Below, in pieces: positions 28,301 through 38,670 of a DNA stretch of 64,000 nt. Position numbers and translations under genes: made by a program. The stretch comes from Struthio camelus (lineage: Eukaryota > Chordata > Aves > Struthioniformes > Struthionidae), in the NCBI RefSeq assembly GCF_040807025.1, contig NC_090947.1, positions 10,602,001 through 10,666,000 on the forward strand, given 5' to 3'. Position 1 is the first letter of the stretch, and each line of letters opens with the position of its first letter. The notes beneath the pieces were generated by a model. The model did no database searches. It saw nothing but the letters and a program-made list of their open reading frames with translations, and had not been told where the DNA came from.

Positions 28301-28314
28301 AATAAAAAAAAAAT
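25301..28314. other. Intergenic AT-rich stretch, nothing recognised
   Basis: About 3 kb upstream of AOX with no recognised exon, RNA gene or repeat family. Relics of AOX exons 18 and 19 were looked for here, in line with the decayed copy to the right, and none was seen. Confidence 0.5.
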
Positions 28315-31300
28315 CTAAATTCCAATGCCTGATTTTTGTCCAGAATATCCTGAGCTGTTTTTCCACCAATTATTTGTGGCAACATCTTCCAATATATCAA
28401 TTGATCTGCTAAAAGAAGTACATTTAGTCACAATTCAACAGGTAAATTAACTTTTTTATGCAGTGCCTAAAGTGAGCTACAGTTTTACAGAACAAATAAA
28501 AGAACTGAATCTTAGTAAATTTTCTCTCTATTTGGATATGACATCAACTTCAGCAACAAGAACAGTAAGGCTGAAGAAAATGAGGAAACAAGGGTAGTAG
28601 CAACAGTAATATGATTCCAGAGTTAGTCAAAAACACTTTCACACATCTTCAAGTCATTTTCTGCCTCTGTTTCTGCCATTCCTTTTAGTATAAAGCCGTA
28701 GACCTTACACATTTATTCAAATTTACATACCTTTATTTGGAACACTGTAGCAGTCTAGCAGGTAGCACCCAACACTGTGTGGAACAGCAGGACTTTCACT
28801 GAAAATATAATTAAGACCATCTCAAAAAAGATGATTCTAAAAGCTTTGGGAAAGTACATTGGGGTCTTCTGTTTCTAGCTTCCAAACCAGCTGTGCCTTA
28901 CTTCTACAGTGCCAGCAAAGGGAACACAAGTTACAACAAATATTTCCTTTGAATTTCTAATAACAGAGGTAATGACTGCGACACGCAGAGAAAAGTACTG
29001 AATATATTTTAATTAAAAATTTTAATTATAAACTCTTCAAAAAATTACAGGAAAGAATTATATAAAAATATCCTGTGTGTAATTCTTTCTTAAATAATAG
29101 TGAATCAGTAGTAATTTTAACACACACTTTCGCAATACAGATCACAGTGCCTAGATGCTAAGTTTCTTACTGGAAGATTTTTCACACTAATGGAATAAGC
29201 AAACTTTTTCCTCTTCTATAAGGTTCTCTGTGAACACATCTTACTGTCCTTACTGGTGCACATATACAATCTTTGCATGGGCTCTGGAACTGGTGACCAC
29301 AGCTAGGATGAATTTTCCATTTAGGAGATGAACATCCCCTCATAAACTACCTATATTTAACTTCAAATTCATGCACGACGGAATGTTCTACAGGATCCTG
29401 GGAAAGTTGCTCTGGGGCTACAGACTCATGGGAAAAAAAAAAAACAACAAAAGAGAGTTACAGTATTACTTAAATACTTGTAAATAACACCTTTTTGTGC
29501 TTCCATTTATGTTACAGTTCAATACAATACGTAAAGTGGACACATCTGAAAGCTATATCCAGAAGTACATTTTGACCTGCATGACTCATTTCCCTGCCAA
29601 AACATGAGACTGAAATTCTGGCAATTTACAGGAAAAAGGAGCAGATAATGTGATATTTTTGAATTATTTTGAACGGATTATCACTTCTCAAAAACAGGGA
29701 ATGGTTATTTACTTACGAAGAAAGACGCTGAATCAGAATCTGCATGCTGGAATACCTTCCTCCGTTAGAGATTTTGGAGGAGTCTTGATATTTTCCAGTT
29801 TTCCTGTCTGAATGATTAAAAGGTAAACCTCCTTTTATGTATATTCACTGCGATATTTTCATAAAGAAGTAAATAGGAGGAAGATGAGTGCAAATAAAGA
29901 ACTGTAAGAAAAGAACGCAGATGATGTCCGTTTAGTGCCCATTAATGACCCGGTAGTTTAAGTTTTCTTATTTGTACTTAAAAGCGTATTAAATAAGCAC
30001 ATTTCTAAATAAAAATTAAACAATATAAACAGAAGTGACACTGCAGTTAAATGACACTTGGATGATCCCCTTATTATTAAACTCAAATAAAATTAAGATT
30101 TGTGCTAAGTCTGTATGGTATTTCTAATCCCAATAGATCAGATGATCTTTCCTTTCAAAAATTTCATGAACTTCCTGATTTCTAGTAATCTCTTTTTCTC
30201 TCATTAAGCATAAGATAGTATTTTGGTCAGGATTGTTCCCATGCTACAAATACTCAAAGCATTAGCTAAACCTAATACTCCTCTCCAACAGCTGTATATT
30301 TGAAATAACAGAAGTATCATAGCAATATTAATCAATAAATGAAGCCTTAATCTCCATACATGCGCGAAGGCAGATGTATGCTCTCATTTATCCTGCTTTC
30401 AAATACTTCATTTTAGATCCCCCTATAACTGGGCAGTGTTTCTTTTGCTGCACAGTTAGAAATTTAAAAAGTGGGAAATATAACAGCAAAAAGACATAGG
30501 CAGTAGTCAACAATCGTGGTTACTGCATGTCAATATGGTTAGCTTGGCATGTCTGAACCATTTGGTGTTTTCATTTGAAAAGCTTCTAGGATCATCCTGC
30601 GTTTTTGCCATGTCATAGAAGGTAGGAAGATTCTAGAAGAAAACAATTTAGATAATTTTAATAAACATATTCATTTCTGTAATTCGTAAACTCTAAGCTT
30701 ATTTCAACGCTACAGGTTGCTTTGTCATATTTTATCATTGTAGGCAAATTGAAATTTGTCATCCCAAGGATAATAAAACCAAGGATCCGTGGTTTGCTCT
30801 CCTTTACTATTACATAAAACATAGATGTTGTCATTTACAGTTTGGATAGGCAGTTCCGGAATCAGACATCCTGATTCCATACATGTCTCAAGGGGCATGT
30901 CTTTTTCAACTATAATAATATATAAAGCAGATCTGCTCACAAATCTAGCACTCTTGTGCTTAATATTGGTCCAGAAAGGCTCCCTACTCCCATGCTGGCG
31001 ATAAGTGATAGTGAGAAGGAAACTCCATTACAGACCTTTAAAAAAAAAACTTTACTAGTAGTTTTAATCTTTATACAAAGAAATTGAAGAGGGAAAACGT
31101 GTGGATGACAGTGCAAGTGTGGTATTAAACATAAGATTTCTGTAGCCAAGTGATTTGGCTAAAAGGATAGATTGAATTTTAAAGAAATAAAACTCATTGT
31201 TACATGGAAGAAAATGAAGAAAACAAGAAATACCTTAAAGAGTTTATTAGCATTTCTTTTCGTATGACTTTTAGGATAAAATACATCTAACAAAATATAA

Positions 31301-34112
31301 CCACCTAGTCTAGTGTGAGCTACTTACCTGATCCTCCTTTTACAATCAACGGAGAGAAACAGGAATATTACAGCATAGTTCAACTCATCATAAAGTAGGC
31401 ATTTAAAATAGGTCAGATGAATCACTAAAACTGCCTATTTCTTTCCCTCAACTGTGGCACCTAAGGTGACAAGCATATATGTAGGTATCTACATTGTATG
31501 TGTCTTAAGAACAAAGAAAAGTACTTTATCAGTATAATACACTTTAACAATATTTATTTCAACCTAATATATGCTCATACCATTTCCTTCACGTGGGTAT
31601 GCGAAATCACCGTCTCTGCTTACAAGCGCTTTATGTAAAACGAAAAGTCATTTTCTTAAAATGCATACAAAGTTTTGTCCACAGAAACCAGACATATTTT
31701 TCATGAACTAGGCCACAGACATGTAATAATAAAGTCTAATTTTTTTATGAGACTAATTATCATAGCAGTAAATTGAGATAAAGTTTTTTTTTTTTGCATA
31801 AGACTTGATTCTATTTGCTACAGTAAGAAGCATCTGAGGTTTGCATATCCACAGCAAGTAACTTGCAGCTCCAGCATTTCATTAAAATAACTGGGATTTG
31901 GGGAATCCATGTTAATTCTTTTCGCCTTTGCAAACCATAGTAGATTTCTGCTGATCTTCAGCCAATTTCTGGTGTCAACATAAATATTTAATGTTTATGA
32001 ATTAAATTCCTATACAGGAGAATGAAACAGTAGGCAGCTGAAGAAAACTCTGACAGGATGGCATGGGAGAGAAAATAAACTGAAGTTAGATTATGCACAA
32101 ATGGAACTGCACAATGGAATTATTTGCATTGTTATCAACGAAACTGAAGTAAACTAAACTGAACTAAATTGCAAGTTACGTAACATAATACTAACAATTA
32201 GCATCTCATTATGAACATGTGTCCATTCCTTTAAAAAGATGTTGTCATTGATATGAAAAATTGTATCAAAAGATAACAGAATTATTAATTTTTATGGTAC
32301 CTTTAGAGGACTGGGTTCCTGAGTGGAGCTCAGACAATACTGCAACCCTGGAATTTTATTAATTTAAAATCAGATTGTATCAGCTGTTGTAACTTAGGCA
32401 AGCACTGCTATTAATATACGGACTGTTCATATGTATAAAGGCCCTTAAACATAAGAAAATATTAAAAATTAGAGGACTTACAAAAAGGTCATAATAAAGA
32501 TAATAACATATTTTAATGGGTACCCTACTCATGTGGGAACGTAATCATGTAAGTGACACTTGCAGTAAATTCTGCATGGGAATTAAAAGGGAAGATTTTT
32601 GAATTCTAGTTTATATTTGATTTTTTAAAATATGTGTATAACATTCAGTGTCATTTTTGATCCTTCAATCTGAAATGCAAAGGAAATCTTCTGTACATGT
32701 GAAAAATGCTATTAAAACCAAAGGATTTCTGCTCTGCCTTGTTCCAGCTGCAAGATCGGGGGTGATAAAATGGCACATCTGGCTTTCTGCATTTTTGGTT
32801 TTAAGATGCCAAATCGTCTTCAGATTTTTAGGGTACATTTCCTAATATACACATTAGATTTACTCTATATATTATTTATAGAATGAAAAACTAAAGTAAC
32901 AACTTAATTCTTATTTTTAATGTAGATGGAAACAAGTTCTTGGGTTGGATGCTGGGATCAAAAATCTTCACTGATAAAGAGCGCTGGTAAATCTTAAGAA
33001 AAGAAAGGGAAAATTTTGTTTCCTGTTCTAAACTGCACAAAATGCCTTTCAACAGAAAATCCCCAGATATTCCACAATTTGTAATCTTTTGGCTATTTAC
33101 TGAGTAATGCATCTTTATTTATTTTAATAACAATTTTGTTATCAAATAAGGATTTTTCTGAACACTAATTTAACTGATATTTATAGATCACCTTTTAATT
33201 AAAACACGTCTTCTCCAAGTAAATTGTTATCATAAGAAACTGTGTTCTACTGTTGAGTAGCTTTTCAGATGAGTTGTTTGAATGACTCAGAGAATTAAAA
33301 TTTATCAATGGAATTAAAATTACGGTTTCCTGTGCCCAAATTCCGCAAACACTTCTGTACATTAATGATTTTATGTAATCAACATAGAGAGCGTTAGAAA
33401 ACATTCAGTGATTCACTATATGAATCTGCAGATGTCAACAGTGTTTTGTGGACAAAAGTGAGAAGTTAGGACTAAAACTTTAAAAGAGTCTGTTACAAAA
33501 ATTATTGCAATTTAGTTGTTTTAAATTCTTGAAAGGAGATTCATTAAAACCAATCATTTGGACAACAGATGCATGTCAAAAGATGGTACTTTATCACGGT
33601 TTTCACAATTGCCTCCTTAATAAGGTGATTACACTTCAGTACTGAAAATAAGTGTTAACTTCAGGAATTAATCCAGGAAATTCTCAATTGAATCAACTCC
33701 ATAATCAAGGTGGAAGGTTCAACCTTTATGTAATTTACAGAGTAATATGAAAAATACATACAGGATATGAAGAAATATTTTCTTCATCCAAAAAATACTT
33801 CCTGTCATTCAGCAGCAGATTAATTCCCAACAGCAGTAATACCATACTAAGTGTCAATATACTGCTTGACTGATTTAATTTAATTTTTAAAAAATGTGAT
33901 GGCTAAAGAAAGAGTTGAATTAACATGATTCCAGACCAGATTCCTTCTCCGTACATAAAAAAAAATTTAATATAGGTGGAAAAGAAAAAAAGTAAAATCT
34001 CTGATTGGATCCTGATTCAGAAGCAACTGTTGGTAAAAAAAACAAGATTATTTGTACTCACAGATTTATGGAAGCCATCTGTATTCCATCTGGGGAGGTC
34101 ACCACTCTGTAG
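28315..34112 (-). CDS. Unidentified phase-compatible exon series (candidate gene or SGO2 3' exons)
   Basis: Four splice-bounded open segments occur in order on the minus strand. 34112-34062 (51 nt, phase 0-0, donor gtgagt) reads LQSGDLPRWNTDGFHKS. 30632-30524 (phase 0-1, acceptor ttttcttctag, weak donor gtaacc) starts NLPTFYDMAKTQDDPRSF. 29807-29717 (phase 1-2, donor gtaagt) starts RKTGKYQDSSKISNGG. 28408-28315 (acceptor cttcttttag) starts RSIDILEDVATNNWWKNSSG and ends in TAG. All joins keep one open frame of about 114 codons. I recognise no family. The series could continue from the last SGO2 exon through an in-frame donor at 36786, belong to an unknown gene, or be coincidence in decayed AOX sequence. 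Alternative frames of the first and third segments show weak similarity to AOX exons 2 and 16. Confidence 0.3.
29266..29425 (-). pseudogene. Relic of AOX exon 17
   Basis: On the minus strand, after a tttttcccatgag acceptor-like end, the sequence reads SVAPEQLSQDPVEH, then loses the frame with an in-frame TAG where the intact gene has the hammerhead GEAVYIDD segment. It recovers in another frame as [19 protein letters not shown], which is nearly the intact exon's [18 protein letters not shown]. This is the clearest of the relics. Confidence 0.85.
31810..31968 (-). pseudogene. Relic of AOX exon 9 (FAD domain)
   Basis: The minus strand reads LAEDQQKSTMVCKGE, alignable to [15 protein letters not shown] of exon 9. 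One extra base in the following aaaag run shifts the frame, after which the DNA still follows the intact exon (acatggatt, then gaaatgctggagctg against gaattactggatctg). The similarity fades towards 31,810. Confidence 0.75.
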
Positions 34113-34124
34113 CTAAAAAATAAT

Positions 34125-34310
34125 TAATTAATTAATTAGCTTAACAGTAATTAATTTTTGACTAGATTGAGTAAATTAAATTACTATTTTGCTTAATGTC
34201 TTGCAGCTATTGCTGCTTTCATTGCACATTTTGTATTTAGAATTAATCAAAATTAAATTAATTAAAATAAATTAATTAAATTTAATTAAATTAAAAAAAT
34301 AAAATTAATC
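34125..34310. repeat. AATTA-rich low-complexity tract
   Basis: Runs of aatta and ttaaa units (34,125-34,140 and 34,240-34,310) with an ordinary AT-rich spacer between. It lies just upstream of the first unidentified exon-like segment. Confidence 0.7.
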
Positions 34311-34490
34311 AAAATCTGAGTATGTGAATTTATCCTTTATGATACAGTATTTTATTCTCTTTTGTGTAATTACAAAAGCTCACTGTAAAATCTGCTTTTG
34401 CTAAAAGGTTCTTAATAAATGAGAACTCTATTTAGAACTTCTCTTGATTCGTATAATATAAAAAGCAGTATAAAAGAAAAAAAGACTTAC

Positions 34491-34564
34491 TTTTCTCCCA
34501 CTTACAAAGAAAATCAGCTCAACTGACACTGCAACTGTAATAATAGAAATAAAATAAAAGAACA
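34491..34564 (-). pseudogene. Relic of AOX exon 1
   Basis: 34523-34491 encodes VELIFFVSGRK directly followed by a gtaagt donor, matching [11 protein letters not shown]|gtaagt of the intact gene in both sequence and splice position. An upstream ATG at 34564 is in frame but the N-terminal residues differ from AOX. This piece alone is intact, but no open exon 2 or 3 follows. Confidence 0.7.
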
Positions 34565-35474
34565 TCTCTTTGGCTTAATTTAAGCAATCTCAGAGGAGTT
34601 ATGAAATATTCTCAGGAAATAACAGTGTCATTTTTGGCCTCCAAAGATGAACTGACAAAAGACACACTCTTATGCAAATAACAGAAAGAGCTGAAAGAGC
34701 CTGAGCCAACGAAGGGAATCAAGATACTGGAAGATTCTCATGCTTGACTGAACGCTAAATATGTTTTGCCTATTATTTCTACAGACAGATACAAAACTAA
34801 GAAAGAAAACTCAAGCTTTTTTTTTTTTTTTTAAACCCAACAAAAGGTGCTAGGAAGATTATAATACAGGTCTATAACATATAAATATACCAGATTACAA
34901 GTATATCTCAAAAGTTTATATTGTTTATATAAGCCTAAAAAAATTTTGAGATATTTTCTCAAAATGGAGCACCTGACTTTTTGAGAAAAAAAGAAGTTAT
35001 ATATCCAGAAATATCTATATAATTTTTTTCAGTTGCAATAATTACTGGAAATAACTATGTGGATAAATTATAAATATGCATTCTTTCAGAAGAGATAATT
35101 TAGAATACAAATATAAGAATATACAAGATTGTATACAGAAGTGAACTACATAAACAACACATCAATAGAAACATTCAGCATTTTTTAGCGTTTTACAGTG
35201 AGAATTACAAATATCTTGCAAACCACTATTATTATAATTTCAAATTATTCTGTCAGAATGGTACAAGTAAAATCACATGCATTTACCACCCTTCTCAGCA
35301 AAAAGCTTTATGAGGAACAAATATTAACCTGCCAAATTCCTGTTTGTTTGTAAATCTCCAACTTTCAATCATGTTATAAGAGATCGAAGTGATGCTAGTT
35401 ACAAAGGAAGTACAAAGAGAACATAGTTTTTTTTTAAGCACTTATAATAAATGTAAGAATATCAATTACATAAG

Positions 35475-35800
35475 AAGAGATGTACTAGGTCAGACCGAAG
35501 GTCTAACTAACAAACGACTGGTTTCTGAAGGTTTTAACAGTGAATGCCTCAAAAAATATAAAAATTGGTGAAATGCACAACGAGACTTCCCTAGAACACT
35601 CTCCCAGCCTTCAGCAATTTGCAATTCAGGGACATCTTGTGCCAGAAATGGTGTCTCTGGTAACTCCTCACAGATATTCCTTCCATGAATTTCTCCAATC
35701 AACTTCTAAGCCAATGTAACCTAATAACATTCGTTCCTGTGGCAGGGAATTTCTCAGCCTAACTGCATGTTGTGTAAAGAACCATCTTCTATAACCAAAT
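35475..35800. mobile_element. Old LINE fragment resembling CR1
   Basis: The blocks ctaggtcagaccgaaggtc, ccttccatgaatttctcca and cctgtggcagggaatttctcagcctaactgc...tgttgtgtaaagaa follow, in order, a CR1-type sequence widespread in turtles, crocodilians and birds (from memory, not searched). The copy is heavily mutated and ends are approximate. It separates SGO2 from the AOX pseudogene. Confidence 0.55.
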
Positions 35801-36416
35801 AAGTTAATTTATTCATATCTGAATGAGCTATAATGAGTTACAATGAGCTACAGCAAACTTGGTTGCCTTATCCAATCTAATCTGTAAAAGTTGTGTGTCC
35901 TGTGAGCTACAGCCTGCAGCTGGCAACAACTGTGATCCATATCATCCCAGAAAACTATTTGTCTGCTGACAACATAATTTGGGGACATGGAAGTGATTCG
36001 TAAGGGTCCAGAGGAGAAGCAGTATAAAAAGTCTGATAGCTGTATGTTACAATGCTGACGTAATATTTGTCACATTAACACCCTGTCAACTGGAAACTCG
36101 CAGCACTGCTTTGTCTGGATCATATTTACTACCGAATTTCTATTGCAGTGCTATTTCTCTCAGGATACTCTGGAGTTCTGTCTACTATTCCAAAAAAATT
36201 AGACCCCCCCCCATTCAAATTTCAATATGATTCTGTCAAAACTAAGAGTCAACTATCATATTTTGTTCCACTGCACAATTAAAAAATAATGGGACTAGCC
36301 CCATCTGTTTCACTGGATTTACCAAAATTTGGGATGTTTGTGTCTTTTCCAAGCAGAACTGAGAATAACTCTGTTCATGATAAATATGAAGAACTCAGTG
36401 TAATTCGCAAAGGTGA

Positions 36417-36422
36417 TTTATT
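36417..36422 (-). terminator. Possible SGO2 polyadenylation signal
   Basis: AATAAA on the minus strand about 320 nt downstream of the SGO2 stop codon. It is the nearest canonical hexamer noticed, in AT-rich DNA where such hexamers also occur by chance. Confidence 0.4.
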
Positions 36423-36741
36423 TTTAGTCTCCTTAAAACTTACACTTTTTCTTACAAATTAAAAAATGCTGCAAAAACCTTTCAAACAGACTATAATCTA
36501 CTGGCTGAAAATGCCTAACACCACAGTAGAGTCTAACCTGTATTGTACTCCTCAGTGAGGTATTCTGTGTCACTTACATATAGGCTTCTTCCCAGAAAAT
36601 TCCACTCTGGAAGGCTGTGTTTTACCTTTATCTATCAAAGAACAATAAGCAGTCTACCATTTTGGAAAAAAAAAAAAAAAAGCAGTACATTTTAAAGGTA
36701 CTTTAAAAGTACTGTTCATAAAGGCAATTCTCTTGTCTTCT

Positions 36742-38670
36742 TCAAATAAATTTTGATTTACTCTTAAAACTTCTTTTATTTTTTACTTTATAGACCGGAG
36801 AATCCAGAAAATCTGTATCTGTAAACTGATCTCCACGCCTTAACTTGCTGTAAACAAAAGAAATAAAAGAAAAGCCTCATGGGTAGATATCAGCAAGTAC
36901 CTATGTAATTATAAAAACAATTCCAAATAGTAAATACTATCAGTGAAAGCTTGATACACAAAAATTAAGTTTATGAAAAATAAATATATCTGAAATAGCA
37001 AGACATAGATAAAAATTATTTCCCCAAAATAATGCTAAAAATCTTACTCTTTTTATGTGGCACATATATTAATATGTGAGTAACCGTAACTTACTCCTTT
37101 AAGGCAAAGCACAAACATGATTTAAACCAAAGGTCTAATAGCATCCATTCAGAACACTGTATTTGAAAGTAAAATATAAAGAAGGAATAACATCTAAAAT
37201 CTCAAGTGAAATCCCAAACTATTTTCTGTTACTAGCTTACTGTCTCCAGAAATACAGAACCCAATCACTGTGGGGTCTAACAAGAGAATGTGTCAATATC
37301 ATAATATCAAAGCGTTATCTTAATATCCAATTAAGATTACAGTAAAAGAAAAATGCAACTCTAATCCCTTTGCATTCCTTTTGCAAACTTTTTGACATAA
37401 ATATCTCTAAAATATTAGAAACCAGTAAAATGAAAAGACATTTTTTAGGCTACTCTTCGCTCCTGTTTACTCTCAGTCTCATGGCTATTAATTGTTTGCT
37501 TACTTGCACAGGTAAACAAAAATATTTTTGGGGTGAAGGAGAAGAGTGGGCTAATTTTTTTCAGTTCACGGGTTTCATTTTCTTCTCCTCCCACTGTTTG
37601 GCCAGAAAAGGAAGATATATTCCTTTTACAACCTTGTTATATCGAAAAAATAACTTGCTATAATCATTTCACCCTTAACACTTAATAATGTCTTTAGCTC
37701 ATGAATATATACTCTACTAATATATTCACAAACACAGAGCTGAACTTTTCCTTAAATTAATATTATAGTCTTACTTATCATAGTAACAGAAAGTTCTCAG
37801 AATATTTTCAGAAATAATCAACTTAAAGGTCCGTCAGGATTTAGGTATACTCTACTTCACATAAGTGCAAAAACGTTAATTTTCTTATACAAGTTTTTGA
37901 CTTTAAAATCTTTAAATTTTAATAGCTATTACATAATTTCTGTGTTGTCGTCTTGATAAATTTGGAAAGCCTAATTTGTGTCACTGAACTTGGTAAGAAC
38001 ACTGAGAGGTAAATAACTAATGAGCAAATTAATATGTTTCAAGTTCAAATGATTGCTTATATTAGATGAAGTTAGTTGAGGCAAAACCACTGGATTCCAC
38101 AACATTACTACAGAAACTGTCTCGCCTCTTGACAAGATTATAAGGACATTATTATAGTAAAAAGTTTACATCTGAGTACATTTGCAAATGTAAATCTCCA
38201 AAGGGGTTTATGACATATTAAACATTAAGAATACACCATTATTCACCACTTGAATAAAATATTAGAATAAATTGTAAACCATATTTTAGTTTTTAGGACT
38301 GAAGAATGCTGTCTTTCTTTGGCACTTGGGAATTCTGGCATAACAGGAAATATTCGACATCAATATTGAGCATCTTTCCAATTCAGTTTATGGAAGAAAT
38401 AGTCCAACTGGTTTTTTTTTTTTTAATAGAAAATATTTATTAGGGATAGTTCTGTACTACAAAAAGAAAAAAACAAAAACCAAGCACATACACACACACA
38501 ACCCTCATTTACTTATACCTACCTGTTTAGATTGGGTTCTTTGTAGCAAATACTGGTTCTTCTTCGTCTAGCTCGTGCTGCTAAATTTTCTTCTAAAGTT
38601 TTGGGAGATTTAGGTAAGGAAGCGTGAGAACGTATGGTGGTATTTGTCAGATCCTGCAAAGCCTTTCTCC
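36742..38670 (-). CDS. SGO2: SGO2 C-terminal exons with the shugoshin C motif
   Basis: Exon 38670-38523 reads [19 protein letters not shown], then [17 protein letters not shown]. Exon 36847-36742 reads [20 protein letters not shown] and ends KSKFI with TGA. The basic motif around [20 protein letters not shown] is the conserved Shugoshin C region that contacts phosphorylated histone H2A at centromeres. Within the last exon, an in-frame GT at 36786 (TATAAA|gtaaaa) could act as an alternative phase-0 donor. Confidence 0.9.

Larger units (their letters stand above)
29266..34564 (-). pseudogene. Decayed second aldehyde oxidase copy
   Basis: On the same strand and in the same order as the intact gene, relics of AOX exon 1 (34523-34491), exon 9 (31968-31810) and exon 17 (29425-29266) can be aligned. 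In the intact gene these exons span about 22 kb; here they span 5 kb. The Fe-S cysteine exons 3 and 6, and most FAD exons, were not found. Exon 17 carries a stop and a frame change, and exon 9 a one-base insertion. A tandem AOX duplicate that lost function and most of its length is the simplest reading. Tandem AOX paralogues with lineage-specific pseudogenisation are well known in vertebrates. Confidence 0.75.

Noticed and set aside
34062..34112. Relic of AOX exon 2 (DGIQMASINL against [10 protein letters not shown])
   Set aside because: Only about half of the aligned bases match in a short segment; kept as an alternative to the unidentified exon reading, not called.
35490..35702. 70-codon minus-strand frame
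   Set aside because: Lies entirely in the CR1-like fragment.
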